Notes under the pieces: model-generated
What the model was told of the DNA's origin: nothing
The model's input: the letters and a program-made list of their open reading frames with translations, nothing else
Database searches by the model: none
Shown here: positions 41,084 through 49,019 of the stretch, one piece after another
Layout of the letters: every line of letters starts with the position of its first letter
Numbering within the stretch: the first letter of the stretch is position 1
Translations under genes and position numbers: made by a program
DNA from: Paludibacteraceae bacterium
GTDB lineage: Bacteria; Bacteroidota; Bacteroidia; Bacteroidales; Paludibacteraceae
Assembly (NCBI GenBank): GCA_905233255.1
Contig: CAJOCN010000038.1
Coordinates: forward strand, 1-49,019
Reading direction: 5' to 3'
DNA: 49,019 bases

Positions 41084-42012
41084 TGTGGGTAGTTCTTGCA
41101 TTTATTTCAGCGCTGTGTCTGGGCTTCTATGATATCAGCAAGAAAGTAGCCCTCCGCGACAATTCCGTCGTGGATGTATTGACCGCAAGTATCCTGATTT
41201 CATCGGGTATCTTGGTTATTCCGTTGCTGCTCTCGCGCATTATGCCGGAATTGATGAGCGGCACTTTGTTCTATGTGCCGACCCTCGATCTGCGAGGTCA
41301 CTTGCTGACGATTCTCAAATCAGCTATTGTCCTCAGTTCGTGGATCTGCGCCTACGTAGCGCTCAAGCACTTACCTATCTCAATCGTCTCTCCATGGCAG
41401 GCTACAAGACCGATGTGGACTCTCATTGGTGCGCTAATAATCTTCGGAGAGAGGCTTAATAGTTGGCAATGGATAGGTGTTATTATGGCCATCGGCACTA
41501 TCTTCGTCTTCTCCTTCTTTAACCACCCTGCCGGGCATGGTAAAGAACTCCTGCATGCTCCGGATACGAGGTACTATGTAGCTTTAGCGTTGGCAATCCT
41601 CATCGGCGCTTGCTCAGGCTTGTACGACAAATATATTATGCGCCTCTACGACCACAACGCCGTACAGGTCTATTATACACTTTACCAGGCTGTGATGATG
41701 GTTGTTTTCTGTTATATTCACCATCTCCGCCACCATACCCGCCCTGCTCTCCGTGCAGGTAGCGATTTGGGGGCACTCATTGCCATACCGCTCATCTCGA
41801 TTTTCCTCGTTATCAGCGATAATGTTTATATGCTGGCGCTTCAGGATCCCGAGTCGATGATTGCGGTTGTTTCTACCATCCGTAGGGGCGGAACAGTAAT
41901 TGGATTCGGGTATGGACTCCTTTTTCTACGCGAGAAAGACCCGTGGAAGAAAGTCCTATGCATGCTAGGCATCCTTACAGGCCTTGTCTGCTTGGCCGTT
42001 GGTTCCATGTAA
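41083..42012 (+). CDS. EamA/DMT-superfamily transporter
   Basis: A 309-residue inner-membrane protein with about ten hydrophobic helices in two EamA halves (for example AFISALCLGFYDISKKVALR at the start and ALAILIGACSGLYDKYIM in the middle). Members move metabolites or lipid-linked sugars; the substrate cannot be told. The ATG overlaps the stop of the preceding gene (TAATG), so it is translationally coupled to the frameshifted synthetase frame. Confidence 0.9.
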   Translation: MWVVLAFISALCLGFYDISKKVALRDNSVVDVLTASILISSGILVIPLLLSRIMPELMSGTLFYVPTLDLRGHLLTILKSAIVLSSWICAYVALKHLPISIVSPWQATRPMWTLIGALIIFGERLNSWQWIGVIMAIGTIFVFSFFNHPAGHGKELLHAPDTRYYVALALAILIGACSGLYDKYIMRLYDHNAVQVYYTLYQAVMMVVFCYIHHLRHHTRPALRAGSDLGALIAIPLISIFLVISDNVYMLALQDPESMIAVVSTIRRGGTVIGFGYGLLFLREKDPWKKVLCMLGILTGLVCLAVGSM

Positions 42013-42038
42013 TTAACACTTTAAATTAGGAATATATC

Positions 42039-43217
42039 ATGAAGATTCTTTTTGTCATCGACACGTACGACACGAGCAACAACGGAACAAGCATATCCGC
42101 CCAGCGATTTGCAGCGGAGTTACGTAGCCGTGGTCATGAAGTGATGATCCTAACAACGGGAGAACCGGGTGAGCACCGATTTAACGTGCCTGATTTTCAC
42201 ATGCCTTTTTTCCAGCCGTTGATGGACAAACATGATTTCAACTTCGCTAAATTCTGGGGTGATAAAGCACTCAATATCATCCGTAAAGCCGTTGATTGGT
42301 CTGATATAGTACATTGTTTCCTACCCTTTGCACTGGAGACAACGGCGCAACGGTACGCCAAGCGCATCGGAAAGCCCTGTACTGGTGCCTTTCATATACA
42401 GCCGGAGAATATGACCTCCTCCGTCTATTTAGGCAAAGTGGGTTGGGTGAACGAACTCTTTTACATGCAGTTCCGATCGAATATGTATAACGGTTTTAGG
42501 CACGTGCATTGCCCCTCGCAGTTCATGGCCAAGATGGTTATCGAGCGCGGTTATACGGCTAAGATGCATGTTATTAGCAATGGTATTCAGGATGATTTCC
42601 TCGTTGCAGGAAAAAGTTATATAGACCATGGCAAACCGGCTAAGCGACCGGAGTTTGAGGGAAAGAAAGTGATAATGATGGTTGGTCGTCTAAGCCAAGA
42701 GAAACGTCAAGACGTTATTATTAACGCCGTGCAATATAGTAAATATGCGGATGATATACAGCTTGTATTTGCAGGTAATGGACCGGAGAAAGACAAGTAT
42801 ATTGAGATGGGCAAATCCCTGAAACATGAGCCAATGTTCGTCTATCTGGGTAAAAATGAATTGATCGATCTTTTAGGTCAAGTGGATGTCTATGTGCATG
42901 CCTCCGATATGGAAAGCGAGGCTATCTCCTGTATTGAGGCTTTTGCAACAGGTCTGGTACCGGTCATTGCAAACAGTTCTGCGAGTGCAACTCCGCAGTT
43001 CGCACTTGATGGACGAAGCCTCTTCATGCCGGGGAATCCGAAAGATCTAGCCAGAGCGTGGGATTACTGGCTTGACCATCCCAACGAGCGAAAATATATG
43101 GAGGAGCTCTATTATCAGTCCGCAAAACGGTATAGCTTGAAGAACTCGGTGACTCAGTTTGAAGATATGCTAAAAGAAGAGATTGAAGACAATGAAAAAG
43201 CAACACGTAAAGAATAA
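42039..43217 (+). CDS. GT4 family glycosyltransferase (glycolipid type)
   Basis: A 392-residue GT-B enzyme: N-terminal MKILFVIDTYDTSNNGTSIS, SDIVHCFLPFALE, donor domain MMVGRLSQEKRQDVII, and the E-x7-E motif ESEAISCIEAF. The sequence resembles diacylglycerol glucosyl/mannosyl transferases more than capsule enzymes. In operon with acyl-CoA synthetases and an EamA transporter, a glycolipid role is inferred. GC content is like the housekeeping genes, unlike the AT-rich glycosyltransferases at 15-20 kb. Its end overlaps the PCMD gene by 26 bases. Confidence 0.9.
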   Translation: MKILFVIDTYDTSNNGTSISAQRFAAELRSRGHEVMILTTGEPGEHRFNVPDFHMPFFQPLMDKHDFNFAKFWGDKALNIIRKAVDWSDIVHCFLPFALETTAQRYAKRIGKPCTGAFHIQPENMTSSVYLGKVGWVNELFYMQFRSNMYNGFRHVHCPSQFMAKMVIERGYTAKMHVISNGIQDDFLVAGKSYIDHGKPAKRPEFEGKKVIMMVGRLSQEKRQDVIINAVQYSKYADDIQLVFAGNGPEKDKYIEMGKSLKHEPMFVYLGKNELIDLLGQVDVYVHASDMESEAISCIEAFATGLVPVIANSSASATPQFALDGRSLFMPGNPKDLARAWDYWLDHPNERKYMEELYYQSAKRYSLKNSVTQFEDMLKEEIEDNEKATRKE

Positions 43218-44133
43218 GATTATAGCCTTTTTACTGTTCTTCTCCGCCTTTAACGCACAAGCCAAAGAGCGGATTGAACCAGTGCCGTACGGTGATTTCG
43301 AGTCGTGGACAGTACGGTATATCAAAGAATCTGCCCTCATCGGTGGTAAAACAAAGGCTCTATATATGATTGGTCCAACCGATACCATCCGGTCCAATAA
43401 ACCCTTTACTCCATCGCCTGAATCGCCTTGGGGAAGTTCAAATGCGCATGCACGCGCCGTAGGTATTGAGAAAGTTTCCCTCTCAGTCAGTCCTGAGAGA
43501 CGCGGTGAGGGGTGGTGTTGCCGCATGGAGAATGTACTAGAGGTCATCACTGCCGTCGGCATCGACCTCAAAGCGCTAGCTGCCGGCTCTGTCTATACCG
43601 GTAGACTCGTTGATCCCGTGGGACTCAAGCAGGGCGCCGACCCTGTATCTGGCATTGATATGGGAATTCCTTTCAAGGGTCGTCCTAAAGCACTCATGCT
43701 TGATTACAAAGCCTATATACAGCCGAACGGGCAAGCTGTCTTTGCCGATGCCGGTACGCGCGTCAAGAATGTGCCCGGACATGACAAAGGACAAATAACG
43801 GTGCTCTTGCAGCACCGATGGGAGCAGGACGGACATATATATGCCTACCGCGTCGGTACGGCGCACGAAATGATCAGCCACTCCACCGCTTCGTGGGTTA
43901 ATGATCATCGCGTACCTATTCATTATGCGCCATTCGGGGCTATTACAGATCACCCTATCAAAGCTCGTAATACCCATGGAAAGATGGTATCCGTGGAGGA
44001 AAAAGCATTCCGTCCGGATATGGAGCCAACCCACATTGTCATTCTAATTGGAGCAGGGAGTATGAAAGCCTTCACCGGCTGCCCTAGAAATGTTGTGTGG
44101 TGTGATAATATTCGTTTAGTTTTTGAGGATTAA
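43192..44133 (+). CDS. PCMD-domain secreted protein
   Basis: A 313-residue exported protein with a signal peptide (MKKQHVKNKIIAFLLFFSAF, cleavage after NAQA). The body matches the putative carbohydrate metabolism (PCMD) domain: PYGDFESWTVRYIKES, the GIDMGIPFKGRPKAL block and late HIVILIGAGSMKAF. Beta-sandwich, surface or periplasmic, thought to bind or process glycans. The start at 43192 is preferred over 43183 because it gives a standard signal peptide; both overlap the GT4 gene. Followed by the esterase gene after six bases. Confidence 0.82.
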   Translation: MKKQHVKNKIIAFLLFFSAFNAQAKERIEPVPYGDFESWTVRYIKESALIGGKTKALYMIGPTDTIRSNKPFTPSPESPWGSSNAHARAVGIEKVSLSVSPERRGEGWCCRMENVLEVITAVGIDLKALAAGSVYTGRLVDPVGLKQGADPVSGIDMGIPFKGRPKALMLDYKAYIQPNGQAVFADAGTRVKNVPGHDKGQITVLLQHRWEQDGHIYAYRVGTAHEMISHSTASWVNDHRVPIHYAPFGAITDHPIKARNTHGKMVSVEEKAFRPDMEPTHIVILIGAGSMKAFTGCPRNVVWCDNIRLVFED

Positions 44134-44139
44134 AAGAGG

Positions 44140-45267
44140 ATGAATAAACATTTATACCTACTGGTTGTATTTTTTTTGTGTGCACCTTTAGCGCATTCGG
44201 AGGAGCCGATTGACTTCTCTAGCGATTACCCTACGATGGTGGTCAACGAGGATAGTACGATTACTTTCTGTTACTGCGGCGCCGCCAAGCGTGTCAGTGT
44301 GCAGGCTGATTTTCTCTATGCCGACGAGGATAGCACATGGTACACCGACCACTCCAAACGCATCAAGATGAAGAAACTGAGCGATGGTTGTTTCCATGCT
44401 ACCACCCGCCCTATCTCGCCGGAGATGTACACCTATTGTTTCCGCGTTAACGGAAAACGCAAACCCGATCCCTTCAATCCCGATACCGCCTGGCAGAAGA
44501 TGCATAAATGGTCGGTGGTCAACGTAGGAGGTTCTGAACGTGCTGATCTGTACAGGACTCCGGAGCGGACAGGACAGGTCATTCATACTACATGGCTCAG
44601 TACCGGCGAGAGGATCCGGCGACGCGTCAATATATACCTTCCCTTCGGCTACGAACTCAACATTGACCACAAATACCCCGTTCTTTACCTCATCCATGGA
44701 ATCAACGGATATGAGGGCTCTTGGAGTGAAAGGGGAAGAGCCATCAATATATTAGAGAACCTCGTCGCAGAAGGCCTCTGCGAACCTATGATACTCATCA
44801 TGCCGGATGTCAATATAGGTGTACACGAGGACCGTCCAAGCCACCACACCCTCTGGAATAATGTTTTCAACTACCCGCGGCTCTGCCATGACCACGAGAT
44901 AGAGAGAGGCCTCGTTGAACTCATTCAACACGTGGACACCACCTATCGTGTTTCCTCCGTGCACTTGATTGCAGGGATGTCGGACGGCGCGCGCATGGCT
45001 GCCAACACCGCAAATGCCATGCCCGGCTATTTCGAGGCGGTCGGTTTCTTCTCACCCGTTGTGCATAAAGAGCAACTACCACAAGACTCGGCGTACTACT
45101 CCATCTATGTGGGTAAAAGTGACATGTTCTACAATAACGGCAAACGATTCCATCAGCGCATGGTCAAAAACGGAACCGCCCATCGCTACATAGAGACGAT
45201 AGGCGGTCATTATTGGCGCAACTGGCGCATCTATTTATCCGATTTCTTACGGAATTATAGCAAGTGA
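44140..45267 (+). CDS. Esterase (Fes/XynZ type) with N-terminal Ig-like domain
   Basis: A 375-residue exported alpha/beta hydrolase. Signal peptide MNKHLYLLVVFFLCAPLAHS, then an Ig-like/CBM48 segment (about residues 25-115), then the PF00756-type esterase: VNIYLPFGYE, YPVLYLIHGINGYEGSW, MILIMPDVN, the nucleophile in LIAGMSDGARMA (S with the G-x-S-x-G variant GMSDG), and H in IGGHYWRNW. Likely releases acyl or feruloyl groups from glycans. Overlaps the convergent pyrophosphatase gene by 13 bases. Confidence 0.88.
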   Translation: MNKHLYLLVVFFLCAPLAHSEEPIDFSSDYPTMVVNEDSTITFCYCGAAKRVSVQADFLYADEDSTWYTDHSKRIKMKKLSDGCFHATTRPISPEMYTYCFRVNGKRKPDPFNPDTAWQKMHKWSVVNVGGSERADLYRTPERTGQVIHTTWLSTGERIRRRVNIYLPFGYELNIDHKYPVLYLIHGINGYEGSWSERGRAINILENLVAEGLCEPMILIMPDVNIGVHEDRPSHHTLWNNVFNYPRLCHDHEIERGLVELIQHVDTTYRVSSVHLIAGMSDGARMAANTANAMPGYFEAVGFFSPVVHKEQLPQDSAYYSIYVGKSDMFYNNGKRFHQRMVKNGTAHRYIETIGGHYWRNWRIYLSDFLRNYSK

Positions 45268-47468
45268 TAGGTCACAGTCAACCCCGCCATCACGATGCTC
45301 ACCATTGACATCAGTTTAATCAGAATGTTAAGACTCGGTCCTGACGTATCCTTGAATGGGTCACCTACGGTGTCTCCAACTACCGTAGCTTTATGACAGT
45401 CGGAGCCCTTGCCACCGAAATGACCTTCCTCGACGTATTTCTTCGCGTTATCCCACGCACCGCCAGCGTTCGCCATGAATACAGCCAGCACGAAGCCCGT
45501 TGCCAAACCGCCTATCAGCAGTCCTAGAACACCGGCTACGCCGAGTACCAGACCCGTGATAATCGGAACGATGATTGCGAGAATGGACGGCAGTAACATC
45601 TCATGTTGCGCGCCCTTGGTGGAGATAGCCACACAGCGGGCGTAGTCCGGATCCGCCTTTCCTTCCAAGATACCTTTGATGGTCTGAAACTGCCGTCTTA
45701 CCTCCTCTACCATCTTCTGTGCAGCACGGCCTACTGCGTTCATCGTCAGTCCGCAGAACAGGAACGCCATCATTGAACCGATGAAAATACCTACCAACAC
45801 GATTGGGTTCATTAAATTGACGTTATATGCATCCATGAAATCTACTAACGTGGCCTTTGTTGCCTCTACTCCGTTCGGCAAAGTCTCGCCCGTACGGATG
45901 AGCGCAATCTTGATCTCCTCTACGTAAGAAGCGAGCAGCGCGAGAGCCGTTAGCGCTGCACTACCGATAGCAAAGCCCTTACCGGTAGCCGCTGTGGTGT
46001 TGCCGAGAGCATCCAATGCATCGGTACGTTGACGGACCTCTGCCGGCAGACCGCTCATCTCTGCGTTTCCGCCTGCGTTGTCGGCAATCGGACCGTAAGC
46101 GTCGGTAGCGAGAGTGATTCCGAGCGTTGAGAGCATTCCTACGGCGGCTATGCCAATGCCGTACAGCCCCATACTCAGGTTAGCCGCGCTGAACTCTACG
46201 TGGAAACCGTTAGCGCACAGGTACGCCAGGATGATTGCCACCCCCACAGTAATCACAGGCACAGCCGTGGAGAGCATTCCCAATCCTAAACCGCTGATGA
46301 TCACGGTTGCCGGACCGGTCTGACTGCTCTCACTCACTTTCTGCGTCGGCTTGTAGCTCTGAGAGGTGTAATATTCGGTAGATTGACCAATGATCACACC
46401 GGCGAGCAGACCTACTACGACCGAGAGAGACACTTGCCACCATTGGCTTGTTTCTGTGCCGAACAGCCATGCGAAGATGCCGAAAGTCGCAGCTGCAATC
46501 AGAATCGCAGCCGTATTGGTGCCTATGGCGAGTGCACGGAGCAACTCTTTCATGCCTGCCCCTTCTTTCGTCTTGACCATGTAAATACCGATGATCGAGA
46601 GCAGTACACCGCACGCCGCGATGAGCGACGGAGCCAGAACGGCCTTGATCTGCAGGCCATCTATCGCAGCGCCGGCAAACGCCGATGCGCCTAAGGCCAT
46701 CGTCGCTAATATCGAACCCGCATAACTCTCATAGAGGTCGGCACCCATTCCCGCTACGTCGCCTACGTTATCGCCTACATTATCGGCGATGGTGGCGGGG
46801 TTGCGCGGATCATCCTCCGGGATATTGTACTCCGTCTTACCAACAAGGTCTGCACCTACATCTGCCGCCTTCGTGTAGATGCCGCCGCCCACGCGGGCAA
46901 AGAGCGCCTGCGTGGAGGCTCCCATTCCAAAGGTCAACATGGTTGTCGTAATAGTAATAAGGTCTGCGTCCGCGCCCACGAGCGAGAGAAGACCTGTTTT
47001 CTGGAGAATCAAAAACCAGCCGGCGATGTCCAATAACGCCAGTCCCACTACCGTTAGCCCCATTACGGCACCGCTGCGGAACGCCACCTGCAGACCTGCG
47101 TTTAGACTCTGACGAGCCGCGTTAGCCGTACGGGAAGAGGCGTATGTGGCCGTCTTCATACCGAAGAATCCGGCTAATCCCGAGAAGAAACCGCCGGTCA
47201 GGAAAGCGAACCATACGATTCCGTTCTGCAGATTAAAATAAGCCATTACCGCAAAAATCAAGGCGAGCACTACAAAGACGATAGTTACGACCTTGTACTG
47301 TTGTTTAAGATAAGCCATCGCACCTTTACGAACATGCGAGGCGATCTTCTTCATCAGCTCCGTACCTTCTTCTTTCCGCAACATCGAGCGATAGAAATAG
47401 TACGCAAAACCGAGTGCTAAAACCGATGCCGCCAGAACGACGTACATCAACATGGTTACATCTGTCAT
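45255..47468 (-). CDS. hppA: Membrane-bound pyrophosphatase (ion pump)
   Basis: A 737-residue integral membrane pump with about 16 helices that couples pyrophosphate hydrolysis to Na+ and/or H+ export. The active-site segment is [45 protein letters not shown], present intact. The [10 protein letters not shown] segment has Ala at the position where K+-independent enzymes have Lys, so the K+-dependent class is indicated; whether Na+ or H+ is pumped needs alignment. Promoter at 47535-47565; a 12-bp tandem repeat lies in its leader. Confidence 0.97.
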   Translation of the reverse strand: MTDVTMLMYVVLAASVLALGFAYYFYRSMLRKEEGTELMKKIASHVRKGAMAYLKQQYKVVTIVFVVLALIFAVMAYFNLQNGIVWFAFLTGGFFSGLAGFFGMKTATYASSRTANAARQSLNAGLQVAFRSGAVMGLTVVGLALLDIAGWFLILQKTGLLSLVGADADLITITTTMLTFGMGASTQALFARVGGGIYTKAADVGADLVGKTEYNIPEDDPRNPATIADNVGDNVGDVAGMGADLYESYAGSILATMALGASAFAGAAIDGLQIKAVLAPSLIAACGVLLSIIGIYMVKTKEGAGMKELLRALAIGTNTAAILIAAATFGIFAWLFGTETSQWWQVSLSVVVGLLAGVIIGQSTEYYTSQSYKPTQKVSESSQTGPATVIISGLGLGMLSTAVPVITVGVAIILAYLCANGFHVEFSAANLSMGLYGIGIAAVGMLSTLGITLATDAYGPIADNAGGNAEMSGLPAEVRQRTDALDALGNTTAATGKGFAIGSAALTALALLASYVEEIKIALIRTGETLPNGVEATKATLVDFMDAYNVNLMNPIVLVGIFIGSMMAFLFCGLTMNAVGRAAQKMVEEVRRQFQTIKGILEGKADPDYARCVAISTKGAQHEMLLPSILAIIVPIITGLVLGVAGVLGLLIGGLATGFVLAVFMANAGGAWDNAKKYVEEGHFGGKGSDCHKATVVGDTVGDPFKDTSGPSLNILIKLMSMVSIVMAGLTVTYHLL

Positions 47469-47486
47469 ACTCTTGTGTTTTTAGAT

Positions 47487-47518
47487 ATTAGTGTTAGTAT
47501 TAGTGTTAGTATTAGTGT
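47487..47518 (-). repeat. Tandem 12-bp repeat in the hppA leader
   Basis: ATTAGTGTTAGT in 2.7 copies between the hppA promoter and its ATG. Confidence 0.85.
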
Positions 47519-47534
47519 TTTCCAATTTGGACTG

Positions 47535-47565
47535 CAAATTTACTGCTTTTTTCTAATATGTGCAA
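47535..47565 (-). promoter_or_regulatory. Promoter of hppA
   Basis: Minus-strand -33 TTGCACATAT (from 47565), 20-bp spacer, TAAATTTG (47535-47542). Confidence 0.8.
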
Positions 47566-47609
47566 GTTTTTGAAAAAGTCACAATTAAAAGGCGAGCAGA
47601 TATATCAAG

Positions 47610-48386
47610 TTAGTCTCTCTTAGCATGAGTAGCGACATCGTTTTGAATGGTTCTTGGAGCCCACTCGGAATAGACAATCGCCGCCGTCTGGTCATCGCTA
47701 CGGGAGAGTGTGTGGAGGAATGAAGGCGAAGAGGAGGTCTCCGTGATCCGGCAGGTTAGGATATCTCCGCGGAAAGTCTCTTTGAGCCAATGGATAGAGA
47801 GCGCGCGGATAGCATGCGCATCCATAAAAGCCTCATCCGCCGACTGCATCGCAATAGAGAGGTATGTGCGGTTATTGACATGCCCGTTGAAATCGAGGTT
47901 AATAGGGTTTACGCTATGGGTGTATTGCTGAAGAAGAGTACCATCTTGCGGGAAACGGCGTTTTTTATGGTTGGGAGCAGTGAGTTCAGGCAGGATGGGT
48001 AACTGTGGCTGTATAGGTGTTAGGGGCGCGAGTCGATGCGCCTCTGTATCCAACAATGTCCAGCATCCATATCCGTGCGCCACCTCTACCCCATCTGCAC
48101 GACGAATGCGGAACTCAGCGTAGAGACGAAGAGTGCTAATCTCACTATTCCAAACAATCACCTCTATATCGTCCGACCAGAGAGCTGTCTGCTCTTCGAA
48201 CCAAGCGTTGAACTCTGTGATGACCCATAGGCGGTTGATTTTAATAATATCAAAAGCCGCCAAATTCAAGCAGGCCATATAGCGCGCCCAACAATCCTGG
48301 TAATACAGGAGTACCGCATTTGGCGTCATGCGGTAGCGTGTATCCATATCCGCTGCTGTGAGCGAGTAATGATGCGCATAATTCAT
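47610..48386 (-). CDS. Acyl-ACP thioesterase (FatA/FatB type)
   Basis: A 258-residue double hot-dog thioesterase releasing free fatty acids from acyl-ACP. The first hot dog has the YYQDCWARYMACLNL region; the second has the catalytic segment NPINLDFNGHVNNRTYLSIA (Asn/His). It is shorter than plant enzymes, as usual for bacterial members. It may feed the acyl-CoA synthetases nearby, though it lies on the other strand. Starts at 48386 after a promoter at 48409. Confidence 0.9.
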   Translation of the reverse strand: MNYAHHYSLTAADMDTRYRMTPNAVLLYYQDCWARYMACLNLAAFDIIKINRLWVITEFNAWFEEQTALWSDDIEVIVWNSEISTLRLYAEFRIRRADGVEVAHGYGCWTLLDTEAHRLAPLTPIQPQLPILPELTAPNHKKRRFPQDGTLLQQYTHSVNPINLDFNGHVNNRTYLSIAMQSADEAFMDAHAIRALSIHWLKETFRGDILTCRITETSSSPSFLHTLSRSDDQTAAIVYSEWAPRTIQNDVATHAKRD

Positions 48387-48408
48387 AATTCACAATTTAT
48401 TTCAAGTG

Positions 48409-48416
48409 CAAAGATA
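48409..48416 (-). promoter_or_regulatory. -7 element upstream of the acyl-ACP thioesterase gene
   Basis: Minus-strand TATCTTTG at 48409-48416. No good -33 TTG was seen at 20 bp spacing, so this assignment is weaker than the others. Confidence 0.5.
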
Positions 48417-48497
48417 GTAAAAATATTTGAGATTTGAAATCAGAAATTTAAAATTTATGGAAAATAGCACTTTTTTATGACAAAAGATCGTGCGCGC

Positions 48498-48528
48498 TTG
48501 CATATGTGAAATATTTTTCGTATCTTTG
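48498..48528 (+). promoter_or_regulatory. Promoter of the C1 peptidase gene
   Basis: -33 TTGCATATGT (48498-48507), 20-bp spacer after TTG, TATCTTTG (48521-48528); ATG at 48561. Confidence 0.85.
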
Positions 48529-48560
48529 CACCCGACTTTAATTTGGTTAATTACAGAGTT

Positions 48561-49019
48561 ATGAAAAAAATATGGATTATAGCAGCAGTAGCAGCAATGA
48601 GTATGGTCGCGATGGCGCAGGACAAAGTACAAGGTGATAGTGTACAGAGTGCAAAGGACACAACTGAAGGTTGGCATTTCACGACGGTGGACAGCGTTGG
48701 TATCACTCCTGTAAAGGACCAAAATCGCAGTTCGACCTGCTGGGCGTTCTCGACACTCGGTTTTTTAGAGAGCGAGGTGCTCCGAATAAAAGGCAAAGAG
48801 GTTGATCTGAGTGAAATGTACGTAGTGAGCAAGACGATGATGGACCGCGCGACATACTGCGTACGGCTGTATAACGAGCCGCATTTCGCCCCGGGTGGTA
48901 GTGCCTACGATGTGATCTACTGCATGGATCACTACGGCTTGGTGCCTCAAGAGGCGATGCCCGGTATCCGCTACGGCTGGACAAAAGCAGACACCTTACC
49001 CGTTCATAACGAGTTGGAT
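48561..49019 (+). CDS. C1B cysteine peptidase (bleomycin hydrolase/PepC-like), N-terminal part
   Basis: Starts at ATG 48561 and runs off the right edge (153 codons seen). It has a signal peptide (MKKIWIIAAVAAMSMVAMAQ), then the papain-type catalytic start GITPVKDQNRSSTCWAFSTL, with the oxyanion Gln Q54 and nucleophile C60. The following LSEMYVVSKTMMDRA and GGSAYDVIYCMDHYGLVP segments fit the C1B aminopeptidase C class. Exported forms of this family are typical of Bacteroidota. The His and Asn of the active site are beyond the window. Confidence 0.92.
   Translation, partial: MKKIWIIAAVAAMSMVAMAQDKVQGDSVQSAKDTTEGWHFTTVDSVGITPVKDQNRSSTCWAFSTLGFLESEVLRIKGKEVDLSEMYVVSKTMMDRATYCVRLYNEPHFAPGGSAYDVIYCMDHYGLVPQEAMPGIRYGWTKADTLPVHNELD

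Noticed and set aside
1..49019. CRISPR arrays
   Set aside because: No set of regularly spaced identical repeats with unique spacers of 25-45 bases; the tandem repeats seen are short words in gene gaps, and the three phased units at 15258-15328 are leader repeats.
1..49019. Transposase or integrase genes
   Set aside because: None found in any frame; the mosaic region shows only footprints (repeats, fragments), so no insertion sequence is annotated.

Overview
The window looks like a chromosomal contig of a Bacteroidales bacterium (Prevotella/Paludibacteraceae-like; genus not resolvable from sequence alone). Evidence: at least nine promoters of the Bacteroidota type (TTG, 20 bp, TAnnTTTG), almost no Shine-Dalgarno sequences, the rplM-rpsI-rpsB-tsf gene order, and families typical of the phylum (Abi_2, DUF4143 ATPases, PCMD, FatA-type thioesterase, membrane pyrophosphatase, menaquinone methyltransferase).

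Layout. 1-5004 (+): end of a glycan locus (PglC-like sugar transferase, PglE-like aminotransferase), then gltX and recQ. 4912-9854 (-): ribosomal protein/EF-Ts operon ending in an AsmA-like envelope protein. 9873-15490: a mosaic with two small paralogous genes, debris of glycan genes (a WbsX-like 5' end, a gene tail, two broken GT2 starts), a truncated and an intact DUF4143 ATPase, one intact GT2, and an Abi_2/AbiF-like HEPN protein preceded by its own promoter and a short hairpin-terminated transcript. 15492-19813 (-): an AT-rich run of four glycosyltransferases. 19814-21660: mostly non-coding, full of inverted repeats, with one 120-aa gene. 21667-29062 (-): one eight-gene operon joining a SpoIIE-HATPase fusion phosphatase, a STAS antagonist, a (p)ppGpp synthetase domain protein, an APH-like kinase, an HD alarmone-hydrolase-like protein, a tyrosine phosphatase and two ABC-2 export permeases. 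29151-29440: tRNA-Glu(CUC) with a duplicated 3' end. 29563-37548: outer-membrane and envelope proteins, ubiE, a dehydrogenase, pepT, gcvT, a patatin and a TetR regulator. 37639-45267 (+): two acyl-CoA synthetase copies (the second frameshifted), an EamA transporter, a GT4, a PCMD protein and an esterase. 45255-49019: membrane pyrophosphatase, acyl-ACP thioesterase, and the start of a bleomycin-hydrolase-type peptidase.

The two most interesting systems are (i) the AbiF-like HEPN gene with a compact promoter-hairpin-T-run transcript directly upstream, which resembles an RNA/HEPN toxin-antitoxin arrangement, and (ii) the partner-switching plus alarmone operon, in which the four protein activities of a phospho-switch (phosphatase, kinase-like ATPase, STAS, Tyr/Ser phosphatase) are co-transcribed with alarmone synthesis and hydrolysis domains and with polysaccharide-type export permeases. 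Also notable are short AT-rich word repeats that fill many gene gaps and appear in frame inside gltX and recQ, and an extended -33 promoter word TTGCATATGT. All family assignments are from reading motifs; no database search was possible.
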